Of a stretch of DNA of 64,000 nucleotides, positions 49,205 through 60,502 are shown piece by piece (position 1 is the first letter of the stretch; the number at the start of each line of letters is the position of its first letter). The stretch comes from Cristatella mucedo. Its lineage: Eukaryota; Bryozoa; Phylactolaemata; Cristatellidae. Made by a program: the position numbers and the translations under genes. The notes beneath the pieces are model-generated. The model was not told the DNA's origin and did not search any database. It saw nothing but the letters and a program-made list of their open reading frames with translations. The stretch spans positions 5,032,001-5,096,000 of the forward strand of contig WPIO01000022.1 of NCBI GenBank assembly GCA_009760855.2. Direction: 5' to 3'.

Positions 49205-50750
49205 CTTCAGCCCCGCAGTAAGGTCTGACTACTTTCAGCTACATAGCATTGCTCAAAAATGGGTCTTGCTTGTACAGAGAGACGACATCAAAACTGGTCC
49301 ATGCATTTTCGAGGTCTCGACTCGACTAATACGACTCACTGCTTGCCGGTCTACCGGCCTGTGCAATCAGGTGCTGACAATTTGTGCAAAACTCTGCAGC
49401 TAGGCTTGTCTGTCGTGAGCATTGCAGTTGCCGCATCATACCATTTCTCGCTGATCTGCACTGGCTACCAGTCAAGCAACGGCTCGACTTCAAGGTTTGG
49501 TCGCTCACTTTTTTAAGTATCTTCATTCTTTGGCTCCAGCCTATCTATCAGATCTACTCCTTCAGAAGGCCAAGCATCGTACCCCCCTTTTCGAAATCTA
49601 ACTGTTTATCTATACCTCGTACAAACCTCAAATCCTTTGGAGACCGTGCCTTTAATACTAATAGTACTCCACTTGATAAAGCACCATCAGAGAACTCAGT
49701 CTCTTTCTAGGTGCTTTACATTTGCTGCAAAGGAAACGCGGTCGAATGGTGAGTGGTATCATGCTTGATAAACAACAATAATGACATGGTTAGGGCTTAC
49801 ATGCACGGGGCCAGCATACAAGAGTGGTTAGTGGCAGTATGCACAGTGTCAGCACGCATAAGCACATAAAAGGACGAACCACAGGGACCCACTAAATGCT
49901 GCAATAAATATATTTGTTTTTGGTTTCTTTTTAAATGTGGTCAAGTCAGGGAATGTTGTGCCACAAGTCGGGAGTGAGTTCCAGGCTTTGGGAGCACACG
50001 AACTAAATGCACAGTCTCCAAAGGATTTGAGATTTGTACGAGGTATTGGTAAGCAGTTAGATTCCGAAAAGCGGGTGGCACTATGCTTGGCCTGGTGGGG
50101 GTAGATCTGATAGATAGGCTGGAGCCAACGAATGCAGAGACCTAAAAGTGAGCGACAAAACGTTGAAGTCGAGGCGTTGCTTGACTGGTAGTCACTGCAG
50201 GTCGGCGAAAAGGCGAGAAGTGATGTGATGTGATGTGGCAACTGCGACGCTCACGACAGAAAGCCTAGCTGCAGAGTTTTGCACCATCTGTAAGCGCCTG
50301 ATTGCACATGTTTGTAGGCAAGCAAGCAGTGAGTTACAGAAGTCAAGAAGACGGGATGTCCCAAATGCATGGACCAACTTAGATGTGGTATCCCTGTCTA
50401 AATAAGCCCGAATTTTTGCAATGTTATGTTGCTGAGCCCTTAGTTAGTATGCTCTCAAAGCCTGGAACTCACTCCCGATTGACGTCAAAATATCTTCTGA
50501 CTTGACGATATTCAAAAAGAAGCTAAAAACCTACCTATTTATGACAGCATTTAATGGGTCCTTGTGATTCTTGCTTTGTGTGCTTACATGTGTGCTGGTA
50601 CTGTGCATGTCACCTCTAACCATGCTATGCTTGTTGACATTGTGCATGCTACCACTAACTATATGATCATGCTTCCCGGTCAGCATATGTAAAGTACCTA
50701 GAAAGAGAATAAGTTCTCCGAGGAAGCTTTACAAATATTATAATTATTAT
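49205..50750 (+). mobile_element. L2 family A LINE interrupted by an antisense family A copy
   Basis: The outer copy is 49205-49654 plus 50443-50750. It reads from YFQLHSIA through QNSAARLVCRE (49385-49420) and HWLPVKQRL to RTNLKSFGDRAF, is then interrupted, and resumes with the AWNSLPI block, the 3' UTR, a weakened hairpin and an AT-rich tail near 50735. Confidence 0.88.
49655..50435 (-). mobile_element. L2 family A LINE inserted into another L2
   Basis: A minus-strand 5'-truncated copy: tail and hairpin at 49655-49720, 3' UTR, and ORF2 end (frames 49849-50241 and 50192-50377). A near-duplicate heptamer flanks it (gccttta at 49648-49654, gccctta at 50436-50442), fitting a 7-bp target duplication with one change. 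Confidence 0.85.
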
Positions 50751-51244
50751 TCTTTTTATTATTGGTATTAGGACTCCTCTGTATTAATGACCTTTTCTGG
50801 ATCATTTTTTTAGTTTCTTATTGGTTCCCATCGTGCAAGTTATACTCTCTTCTCAGACAATAGCTTGTACTGGAAATATATGGCATATGTTTTTACCTTC
50901 TTGTTTGTTTTGGGACTTACTTGAGCGTGAGAAGACTTGTCTACTTTGTCAGATGATTCACAAAGGAACATACTTAATTAGAACAAGTCGAATATGAAAG
51001 TTGGTGTTATTAGCAACCTAATTTTAGCACCAGATACGAAAAAGAACTACTAAAAGCTGCATTTTGCAATATATGCCTGTTATCATTCTTAAATTCTGTT
51101 GTGGTACTGTGAATCCACTGATGGACCGCATTGCCATGTCACTAAGCTGCTAGCTATTCGGTTTTTGCGAGCTTTAATAGATAAGCACCAAAGTTTGAAT
51201 GAACCTATCAATAAAATAGGTTCGTATATGTACCTAAGCTTTCA
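50751..51244. other. unassigned, upstream of a candidate terminal exon
   Basis: AT-rich DNA. The frame of the candidate exon stays open back to about 51225. No further exon is recognised. Confidence 0.4.
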
Positions 51245-51421
51245 ATGGAGCTTCTAAAATGCTATAACCATCTCAGTCATATCGTTATGCTGGAGAGAGA
51301 AAAGATGCTTGTCAAGCTCAGGAGCCGAATCAGCCACTTGCAAAAGCTGGAGACCAAAGTAGCTGGACGTCTCAGTTTTAGCAGGTCATCCTTCACAGAC
51401 AAGCTTGAAAAGTGGCAATAA
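51245..51421 (+). CDS. candidate terminal exon, coiled-coil peptide
   Basis: 58 codons from an ATG (true upstream limit unknown) to a TAA that lies inside the AATAAA at 51417-51422. The peptide has a strong heptad-like pattern (HIVMLEREKMLVKLRSRI, then SHLQKLETKVAGRL) and ends FTDKLEKWQ. Base composition and lack of low complexity differ from the chance frames nearby. I do not recognise the family. It is most likely the 3' end of a gene whose other exons lie upstream. A TE-derived or chance frame is possible. Confidence 0.4.
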   Translation: MELLKCYNHLSHIVMLEREKMLVKLRSRISHLQKLETKVAGRLSFSRSSFTDKLEKWQ

Positions 51422-51440
51422 AGATTTGGCTTTCCAGTAC

Positions 51441-51881
51441 AATGGTGCCCTGACTTACGAGTTTAATTCGTTACGTAACCGAGCTCAATGCTCAAATTAC
51501 TCGTATGTCAAATCAATTTTCCCCATTGAAATGAATTGAAGTGTTTTCAATTAATTTTAATTTTATTTTATTTTATCATTTTATTTTTTTAATTTTATTG
51601 TATTATTATATTTATTTATTTATATTATATTTTTTATATTTATTATTTATATTTATATATTTTATTTATTTATTTTTTTATTTTTATTTTTTTATTTTAT
51701 TTATTATTTAATTTAATTTAATTTTTAATTTTAATTAATTTATCCGTTCTATACCCGCCGCGATTTGTTGTCTGTCACGTGTTTTTAAATTAAAAAATAC
51801 ACTTATAAACAATGAATGTTGTATGAAAACACAGTAGAATAAAATGTACAGTAATACAATGGTTTTGTTACGTATAATGTA
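51441..51881. repeat. AT-rich repeat block with possible transposon end
   Basis: Starts with gtgccctgacttacgag, a sequence resembling Tigger-type ends with a ctcgtatgtcaaa motif, then a (TTTA)n-like low-complexity block at 51545-51745. Confidence 0.45.
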
Positions 51882-52553
51882 CAGTCATCCATCGCTACTT
51901 CGCACTTCGACTTTCGCGGGTTCACTCTATCGCTTTTTTTGAATACGTGTACATCCTTTAAAAAATTGACCGAAATAGTGGAAATGATACAACGCTCGCT
52001 CGTTCGTCTGGATCAATCATACACCCATATATTACAATTAAAATTAAAATTACTGTACTTTTTGGAACGCGGAAGGAGACGATGACGCACCTGTTGAAGA
52101 TATTGCACCACCTGAAGACTCTCCTACTGAAGTCGGGCCTTCAGAGGAGCAGTAACCTTGCTCTTCTTTGCTGTGCTGTACATCTCGTCATCTTAACCGC
52201 TTCATCACCAAACGCACTTATTTCATAGCTTGGTGTTTGTGCGTAAGAATTGTGTGCTTGCAATTAAATGTAAAATAATAACCATACAATTTTTGTAACG
52301 TCTAATGTCTTATTTTCTCTTATTTTGTCTAAAATATTTTGTAATACGAATGTAATGGTGACTAAAGGGGTGTTATTTCATGTCCGGAGGCCTCTAATAA
52401 TTTTAAAAACCGTATTTAGTGGGTCATAAACAGATATTCTGTGCTCTAACTACGAACATATTTGATTTGTAAATAAAGAATCTTACTTCGCGGAAATTCA
52501 CCTATCGCGGTAGAGTCTGGAACGGATTAACCGCAATAAACGAGGGTCGACTG
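51882..52553 (+). mobile_element. short Tigger/pogo-like element
   Basis: Ends form inverted repeats: CAGTCATCCATCGCTACTTCG at the left, and the reverse complement of the right end is CAGTCGACCCTCGTTTATTG. The left flank has TA, the right a changed TG, as for TA-targeting elements. A short acidic stretch at 52077-52154 (DDDAPVEDIAPPEDSPTEV, then a stop) looks like the C-terminal tail of a Tigger transposase, so this is an internally deleted, non-autonomous derivative. Confidence 0.65.
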
Positions 52554-52867
52554 TGCAGCATTTACCTTGGAGATCAGATGACATGAAGATGCTGAAGAAG
52601 TTGAAGGAAAAAGGCTGAAATGAATAACTGAATTTTATTCGCTGATTCTCGCCCTTTTCACCGCGCTTTCCTCACTTTCAACTGCTGAGGTTTTTGATAC
52701 AAGTCTGTCCAATGAAGTCTGCTTCATCCTCCTATCAATCAGAATGTTTCTGAAATGAGTTAGACAAATGCCATTAATTAGCTTCGTCATACACCCAGAT
52801 GCAGCTTTTTCTGGGTGTTTCTTTTAAATAAAGTCTGAAAATTTCTCCCACATTCACAGCATTTCCT
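52554..52867. other. unassigned
   Basis: Between the two Tigger-like elements. It may contain 3' untranslated or end sequence of the decayed Tigger. No clear end was found. Confidence 0.4.
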
Positions 52868-54421
52868 TTATCTCACCGGTAGAGATAAAATGGCCACACC
52901 CGCGTCACCTATTTTCTGAAAACCTACTTGTGCTGCTGCATCCGTATCTCTTTTAGAATCCTCGGAGTGCTCCTCGATGAGCTCGTTGATGTCAAGTTCT
53001 CCCGTGCCCAGGCTCGCGGAGGGATACAATGCCGAGGGATACAATCTCTCCCCCCCCCACCACTGCCGCTTCTGGTTCGAGTCTTTCAAGGTCAGTTTAA
53101 GACACAACCTCAAGCCGCAGCTTCTTCCACGCAGAGGCCCGGGTCTTCTTTGTAACACTCTCCCAGGCCATATAAATAATTCTGAGGCGCATCGCAATGT
53201 CACAGCTGTCCTCCACGACTCTCGAAAGGTGATGTTTACGGACTCCGACACCTCGAAGCAGCAGCGGAGCAGGTGCTTGATGAAGAGATTATTGAAACTG
53301 GAAATCATCCACTGGTGCACGGGCTGCATAGTAGGAGTTGCGTTCGGTAGAAGGTAGAGAACCCGTGTTAGCTTAATTCTTATAGGATGCAATTTCCGAG
53401 GTTAGGTGAGTGACCAGGCGCATAATCCAGGACGAGAAGGACTTGCTGGGCTAGCTAGCTGCTTTTCGGGGATGTTTCTTAGCGTCAGGACCGTCAAGTT
53501 TTCCCAACGATAAACGAGCGGCCGCCTAATCTTGCAATCGCCGCTCGCGATTGGCGCACACAGCGATAGGGCGAGGCCTATGAGCCGCGATGGCACACTA
53601 GGTAAGGCGGTTGCTTTTCGCGACCTCGGTCTCGAGGTCGTGGGTTCGATTCCTGCAGTGGGCGATTCTTTATTGCCACTGCAAGCGGTGGTGATAGCCG
53701 TAAAGGCTCTTCTGTCGCTGTGCAAAAAGAGGCTGCTTAATCAGCTAGGATTTATTTGATTTATTATTATCCTTCGTGGACTTGAGGTCTGGCATCCTCT
53801 TCTCCTCTGTCATTTTTAGTCCTCCACAGCATCTTCTTCCAGGAGAGTCCTATCTCGGCACACTTAAAAAGACTTGCTGGGGATTTATTCCTCTGTTACT
53901 ATTATTCCAGCAAAGGTTTTGAGGTAATCCTCAGCTGCCTTCGTATCCACGCTCGCTGCGTCACTGTGCCTGACGACGGAGTGAATGCCGATCCTCTTTT
54001 TAATATTCTCGAACCAGCCACGACTGGCATCAGCCTGCTTGCCCCGTCAGTTGAAGTACGTGGGGTCTGCCGCAGTAAATCAATGTAAATAGCTAGTGCC
54101 TTCTCGAAGATTATAGCCTCCTTCACGGTGTCTCCTGCGAGCTGTTTTTTCGCCAACCACACCATCAGTAGCTTCTTCATATTTTCACGGATAAATGTCT
54201 GCTGTTTAGAAATTACTTTAAGGCTCTTGGCTGGCGTTGTAGCCATCGATCAACTCCGTCTGCTTCAATAAGGCACAGATCGTAGAGGTGCTATGCTCGC
54301 ACTGCTTCGCGAAGTCGACTACATGCACAGCTCGGTCATGCGCATCCGGTAATTTCTTTCTTTAGTTGAATGCACATCAATCCTCAGAGCTGTCCTTAGC
54401 ACTCACCTCATTCGGATCCAT
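52868..54421 (-). pseudogene. Tigger/pogo-type transposase, decayed
   Basis: The minus-strand reading starts with MDPNEVSAKDSSED at 54421 and then, across shifts and stops: a helix-turn-helix (CEHSTSTICALLKQTE), the CENP-B-type DNA-binding block (MKKLLMVWLAKKQLAGDTV, 54190-54130), ASRGWFENIKKRIGIHSVV (about 54025-53968), a SINE interruption (53584-53758), the DDE region with LVLDYAPGHSP (about 53430-53400; DNAPGH in relatives), YLLPNATPTMQPVHQWMIS (about 53350-53290), and an acidic tail (ELDINELIEEHSED). A central part between GW and the DDE Asp is missing. Non-functional relic of a TA-targeting DNA transposon. Confidence 0.85.
53584..53758 (+). repeat. tRNA-derived SINE, best-preserved copy, inside Tigger
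   Basis: Head gccgcgatggcacactaggt carries a good A box and ggttcgattcc is a perfect B box. It then runs through gggcgattctttattgcc, the ccactgcaagcggtgg inverted repeat, aggctcttctgtcgctgtg, and ends gctaggatttattt. Its intact pol III promoter and lack of deletions make it the reference copy in this window. Confidence 0.9.
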
Positions 54422-55734
54422 GGCTCGGAAAAAAAGCTTTGAAAAGTGACTACAAGCACAAGCGTAAGCGAAACGCGGATGCTTCCGCTGGCTGCGAGCC
54501 TACAGCTTAAAGGTAAACGAGTGGGATGCTGGGCGGATGTTGGAGCGTTCGCGGCGACGTTCGCTGCTCCAACTATTGGTGGGATATCTGAAGCTGGCTA
54601 GTAATCCATGTTATAGCTCTCTACTCAAAGCGAAAATCGGCCTTGGGGAGACGGCTCGGATAGCTCTCGAAAACCTCGTTAGTTGGGACACATGCGTAAG
54701 GTCAAATCGCCACTGATTCATCAGCCGCTTCGCTGCATGCTGCTGCAGTTCTTGAGCATCTAAGGCATGTTCTGCACAAAGCCATGACCTTAGCAGGCAG
54801 TCGGTAGTGTGTTTTGAAAATTAACTTCAACTAAAGCGTAATATTTGGCGTAGGTTCGCGAAAAATGAGGCCAGCGACAAATATGTTTCTTCTTCTTGGC
54901 CATCTCTCGTCGCAGCGGCTTTAGTTCATGTTCTCTTGTTCGAAATAAAGAAGACAGCTCAAGCATAAAGAAAGTCCAACTGTCATTTGGCTCTCGCTCA
55001 CAGTGGAAATTGAAATGGAAAGAGAAAAAATGATTCACTACACCATGATGGTTAGTCTTGATACAGCCGATCTGCCACAATAACAGCCAATAAATCGCAC
55101 TGATGTGTTGTGATGTTACTCTAGAATTTTGCATAAAGTTGAAAAGTCGGATCAATCTTGATTTGTTTATTTTTCAGGTTGCCTAGTGCTGACAAGTTGG
55201 ATGGACCACGAGTGCTCCCTCTGACATCTAAAATAAGTAAAAAAGAATCCTCAAAGAACACATGTCAAGTACAGATCGTGCAGTTCTTACTTAAAAATTG
55301 CGATGCATCTTTTTTTAATTTTGTTAAAATTATAATATACTACCTCTACTATTTTTAAAAGTATGTAATCAAGAAAATAATAAGAAAAACAATTTACAAA
55401 TTAAAGATGTTTCACTGAGACTATACTTATTTAATGATAGGCAAATCATCATTCATAATAATGTAATTAATTTGTGGGTAATTAATTTGGAAAATTAAAA
55501 CTATTCGTATGAGCTGCGATATAACTGTGATGAATCTGAATGATTGGCTAAGACGATGCTGAGGCTGAGGCTAAGACTGTCCCGCAGCTTTACCTTTTAT
55601 CTGTTCCGCTGAGATGTAATCTATATTGCATTTACGAGCCATTATTGAATGATTCAATGCGAAACTGATTGTTCAATTTGAACTATGAGATGTAATATTT
55701 TGGCTTCACATGTTAGTTTATACTAACAGCAATA
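54422..55734. other. unassigned region
   Basis: No recognised gene. The 121-codon minus frame at 54790-55155 (Lys/Arg cluster then RWPHFSRTYAKYYALV) has no domain I can name. A very AT-rich stretch lies at 55290-55520. Confidence 0.4.
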
Positions 55735-56193
55735 ATAATATTAATATACTTGATAAAAAGCCCCCAGATAACTCAATCTCTTTCTAGGCGCTTTACATTT
55801 GCTGCAAAGGAAACACGATCGAATGGTGAGTGGTATCCTACTTGATAAACAGCAAGAATAACATGGTTAGGGGTTACATGCACAGGGTCAGCATTCAAGT
55901 GTGGTTAATGGCAATATGCACAGTGCCAGCACGCATAATCACTTAAAGAATGAACCACAGGGACCCACTAAATGCTTTCATAAATAGGTGCTTTTTCAAT
56001 TTCTTTTTAAATTTGGTCAAGTCAGAGGATGTCGTGACGGGAGTCGGTAGTGAGTTCCAGGCTTTGGAAGCATTCGAACAAAAGGCACGGTCTCCAAAGG
56101 CTTTGAGGTTTGTAAAAGGTATAGATAAACAGCTAGATTCCGAAAAGCGGGTGGTACAATACTTCGCCTGGTAAGGCAGTAGATCTGATAGGT

Positions 56194-56845
56194 AATAATA
56201 ATAATAATAATAATACACTTGATGAAGCGCCCTCAGAGAACTTAATCTCTTTCTAGGCGCTTTATATTTGCTGCAAAGGGAAATGCAATTGAATGGCAAG
56301 TAAAATCATGCTTGAAAAAAAACACGATGAATAATACGGTTAGGGGTGACATGCACAGGGTCAGCATGCAAATGTGGTTAGTGGCAGCATGCACAGTGTC
56401 AGCACGCTTAAGCTCATCAAGGAAGAGTCGCAGGGACCCACTATATGCTGTCCTAAATAGGTGTGTTTTTTAAGTTCCTTTTAAATGTGGTCAGGTCAGG
56501 GGATGTTCTGGCGCAGGTCGGGAGATTGTTCCAGGCTTTGGGAGCATACGAACTAAATGCATGGTCTCCAAAGGATTTAAGGTTTGTACGAGGTATTTCT
56601 AGACTGTTGGATTCCGAAAAGCGGGTGGTACGATGCTTGGCCTGATGGGGGAGTATCTCGGAGAGATAGGTTGGAGCCATAGAATGAATAGACCTAAAAG
56701 TGAGCGACAAAACCTTGAAGTCAATCCGTTGCTTGACTGGTAGCCAGTGCATGTCTGCGAGAAGTGGAGTAATGTGGCAACTGCGACGCTCACGACAGAC
56801 AAGCATAGCTGCAGAGTTTTGCACCAGCTGCAATCGCCTGATGTA
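56194..56845 (-). mobile_element. L2 family A LINE, 3' part of the chimeric insert
   Basis: (TAA)n tail, intact hairpin, 3' UTR and ORF2 end with one long frame (56869-56453) containing QLVQNSAAMLVCRERRSCH, HWLPVKQRIDFKVLSLTFRS, then AWNNLPTCA. This is the least damaged family A C-terminus in the window. It is 5'-truncated at about 56845, where family B begins. Confidence 0.88.
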
Positions 56846-58865
56846 ATGTATCTCCGTCTGTAACTCCACAAAGTCATAAAGACCATGTGGGTGTTACACA
56901 GGAGAGTTTTGTATAGCCCACTCACAGCCTAAGCGGCTTTTGGTACGCATTCGGTAGCGAACAGACTTCGTCTCACGCAACAAAGAGAAAGTGGGAAGCA
57001 TAGCAGAGTCAGGAGAGCAGTTGAGGTAGTGAGTAGCATGGAAGTAGCAGCTCAGGACCACCGAAAAGGATGTGCCATAGTCGGCAGTAGGAGAGTAGTT
57101 ATCGTTGCGTAAGAATTGTGGAAGCGAGTTCCACAGTCTAGGACCTGTAGAGCTAAAGCTTCTGTCGCCAACTGTCTTTAAGCAGAGGAATGGGACAGCT
57201 AATTTATTGTCCACACAGGACCTGAGGGCGCGAAGAGGCTGAAACTGATGCAGCAGCTCAGCTAAGTACGAAGGAGCCAAGCCGTGGTGGGCCTTGTGTG
57301 TGGGTCAGCATAAGAACTTTGCTCTGTATCCTTTGCTCAACCGGCAACCATCCTAGCTCTTTCAGCAAAGGAGACACGTGCTCAAACCTCTGGGATTTGA
57401 AGACCATCCTTGCAGCCATATTCATTGTCCGCTGTAGTGGCATAATAGCTTTCTTTGGCAGCCCAGCCAAAAGGGAATTACAATAATCAAGCCGAGACAG
57501 AACTAGAGAGCTAGTTAAATGTTTTACAAGCCACTGTGGGAGACAGCTCCTAATCTTGGATAGGGATCGGATGTGATGGCCAGCTGTAGAGGCAGTCTTC
57601 TGAATGAAGCTTTTGAAATTGAGGCAGCTGTCGAAAACGACACCTAAATTTCGAGCACGTTGTGATGGCCGCACAATAGCATCACCTATTAGAACGGCAA
57701 AGCCTTTTAATCCAGCCACACGCTTAGGGTGTCCTATGAGCAGCAGTTCCGTTTAATCATCATTTAATTTCAGGAAGTTTTCCGACATCCAGGATCGAAT
57801 ATCGGCAAGGCAAGCGTTCAGTTTCTCAGTTACCGCAGCAGATTCCGACGGTTTGAATGACAAATACAACTGAGTATCGTCAGCATAGAAGTGATATCCT
57901 ATTCCATGTGCCTTAATCACTTTTCCCAGAGGTTGTGTATACATGGAGAACAGCAAGGGACCGAGTACAGACCCTTGAGGGACTCCACAGGTGACCCTTC
58001 TCGTGTCTGAGACCTGACCCCCACACGACACGGATTGAACACGATCAGACAAGTATGATATAAACCACGCCAGTGCTTCGTCTGCCAGACCGATTGTTGT
58101 TCTCAATCGTTCAAGCAGAACTTCGTGATCAATGGTGTCGAAGGCAGCAGACAGATCTAGCAGAGCTAGGGCAGTGACATTCCCGTCGTCGTTGTCGCGT
58201 AGAATGTCATTGTTAACACGGAGGAGAGCAGTTTCATTAGATTGCTGCCTCTTGAACCCTGATTGAAATGTTTCTGACATTCCATTGTTTTCGATATGTT
58301 CAACTAGCTACTTAGCAACAATTTTTTTCAAGAATCTTTGATAAGAACGGAAGGGAAAACTGGACGATAGTTTGCTAGAACCTCTGTGTCTAATCCAGGC
58401 TTTTTAAGAATAGGGCTAACGATTGCCGATTTGAAGGACTTGGGGACGACCCCTTTTCCCAATAAACGTTACAAATCTTGGTTATGGCAGGGCTAAGTTG
58501 GTTTGCTAGTGAAGACCACAGAGATGAAGGTATAGGGTCTTCAGGAGACGAGCTCTTTTTGCTAGACCTTATTAAGGCAGCCACATCACAGGCAGAAACA
58601 TCGGAGAACTTTTTAATTAAGGTCACAGGTTGAGGAACGGCGATTGCTTTGGTCGGAGGGGGCTCACTGGAGGCACGACTGTGCACAATTGTTTCAGTAA
58701 AGAAGGCTGAAAACTTTTCATCTGAGCCTTTAATTTCTGGGGAGTCAGACCTCATAGCATTGGCCAGTAAATGGTTTACTGTCTTATAAATCTGTTTAGT
58801 GTCCGACTATCAGGAATTTAGCTTTCTAATGAAAAAAGAAGCCCTGGCTTTTCGCACATGCTGGC
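56846..58865 (-). mobile_element. L2-like family B LINE, RT and C-terminus
   Basis: About 2 kb of ORF2 on the minus strand. The pre-RT block is FFTETIVHSRASSEPP ... SSPEDPIPSSLW (58755-58390). RT: LLDLSAAFDTIDHEVLL (about 58170), GVPQGSVLGPLLFSMY (about 57990-57945), the catalytic YADD (about 57870), WMSENFLKLNDD. One in-frame TAA at about 57753, then LGVVFDSCLNF and VLSRLDYCNSLLAGL to 57258, and after a shift AELLHQFQP and LWNSLPQFL. Two shifts and one stop only, so it is a relatively young copy. 5'-truncated at 58865. Confidence 0.92.
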
Positions 58866-59370
58866 AGGTAGGCTTGAGCCAAAGAATTTAGACACTTAAA
58901 AAAGTGAGCGACAAAACCTTGAAGTCGAGCAGTTGCTTGACTGGTAGCCAGTGCAGGTCAGTGAGAAGTGGTGTGATATGGCAACTGCAACGCTCACGAC
59001 AGACAAGCCCAGCTGCAGAGTTTTGTACCAGCTGTAAGCGCCTGATTGCACCGGCCGGTAGACCAGCAAGCAGTGAGTTACAGAAGTCAAGACGGAATTA
59101 TCACAAATGCATGGACCGACTTAGACGTGGCATCCCTTCTAAAAAAAAGTCCAAATTTTAGCTATGTTATGTATCTGAAAGTAGAAGACTTGATTGTGGA
59201 GCTAATGTGGTCGTCTAACGAAAGCTCACTTTGGAACATGACACCTAGATTTCGTGCAGATTCAACATGAGATATGCTGGCAGAGCCTATTTTGAGCGTT
59301 AGCCTTTACACTTTCTGAATCACATTCGGTGTGCCTATAACTAGAAAGTTTTTTCAACGTTCAATGTAAA

Positions 59371-60076
59371 AAAATTGCTTGTAAATTATCTCCCCTGATA
59401 TTTGTTTAACGAAACGCTTATAGCTGCTATAGTAGAATATTAATCTAAATATAAAAAGGGGAAAACTATAAGCGTGATGTCAGCAATTTTCTTTAACTGG
59501 ACGCACGGGCTCACATTCAAAATCATATTGATCGGTGGCATTATTTTTTACAGACTATCCAATATTCACACACATACGCTGTTCCTCTAATTACAATTAT
59601 TGGTGCATAGATCTGTGCATGAATGTCCAAGTATACTAAATAATCAGAACAATAAAATTTTCTTGGCTGTCTTTAAGAATCAATCATCTAAGGAACGAAT
59701 AATGATTAGACAGGAATCAAAATCACTCTAGTATCCTGGGTAAGCACCTACAGTACAAACGAACGAATAACGACAAGTTCACCATCGCGAAGTGAAAGCC
59801 GAGCAGATGCGGCTTTAGATTATACTTCAATGACGTGCGAAAAGTCAATGAAGATAATGACAGAGAAGCCAGAAGAGAGTTTTTAAGTTTTGTTGAGCAA
59901 AATGTCCTTATGCTGTATTGTGTTTATTACCCTAGTTGTGCTTATTTTTGGAGTCGCAGTAATCTAGACGACATGTCTCAAACGCGTAAGCAAATTTTGC
60001 TTTGGTAAGCTTGTTCCCGCAAGCCCTAACCTCTGCTGAAAGAAACCAATTTGACACTTGAGGCTTTCTGTTAATC
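59371..60076. other. unassigned, AT-rich
   Basis: No gene or repeat recognised. Confidence 0.4.
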
Positions 60077-60494
60077 CAGGGGCCGGCAACTTTTTCTCGG
60101 ACCACTCGGGCCATTTCAGGAGGTCAAGAAGGCGCGCTAGGCCGGAAGAGACCACGCCCACTCCGCAGGGGCCGTTCAGGGGGAGCGTGGCCAGACGAAC
60201 AAACGGTTGCAGCAGACGCACACATGCAAACTGGAATTGTAGGAGCAGACATGTATCATCCCTCCGCGGTCAGCCACTTCGGTTTCACACGAGCGCCTGA
60301 TATCAGTTCAAAAAATGAACACGGGGGCCACAGACAAATTGAGCTGCAACCAGCAGTAGTGAATGGGATAAAACCGTGACAACTAAATGAGGCCGGATCC
60401 AATAATAAATAACTAGAGGGCGTTAGGCAGGACTACTAGGAGTACTAGCCAGGCCATACTATTTGACCTAAATGCCGGAGTTTGCCGACCTCTG
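60077..60494. mobile_element. short non-autonomous hAT element
   Basis: The left end is caggggccggcaacttttt and the reverse complement of the right end is cagaggtcggcaaactcc, the typical hAT inverted ends (CAGRGGYCGGCAA). The flanking octamers are tgttaatc (60069-60076) and cattaatc (60495-60502), six of eight identical, as expected for an ageing 8-bp hAT target duplication. 418 bp with no coding frame. Confidence 0.82.
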
Positions 60495-60502
60495 CATTAA
60501 TC

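Larger units (their letters stand above)
55735..59370 (-). mobile_element. L2 family A LINE split by a chimeric LINE insertion
   Basis: The outer copy is 55735-56189 (tail, hairpin, 3' UTR, C-terminus) plus 58870-59370 (upstream ORF2: the HWLPVKQ and QNSAAGLVC blocks, then the SAYFQLHNIA-equivalent and LKIGSAS region near 59290). Joining the pieces restores the word ctgataggtaggcttgagcc, which is continuous in sister copies. The insert is 56194-58865. Confidence 0.85.

Noticed and set aside
53570-53660. A functional tRNA gene at the SINE head
   Set aside because: A and B boxes are good, but the acceptor ends do not pair, and the same head with the same body recurs in many other places.
54790-55155. 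121-codon minus frame
   Set aside because: No motif, mixed composition, and no supporting gene structure.
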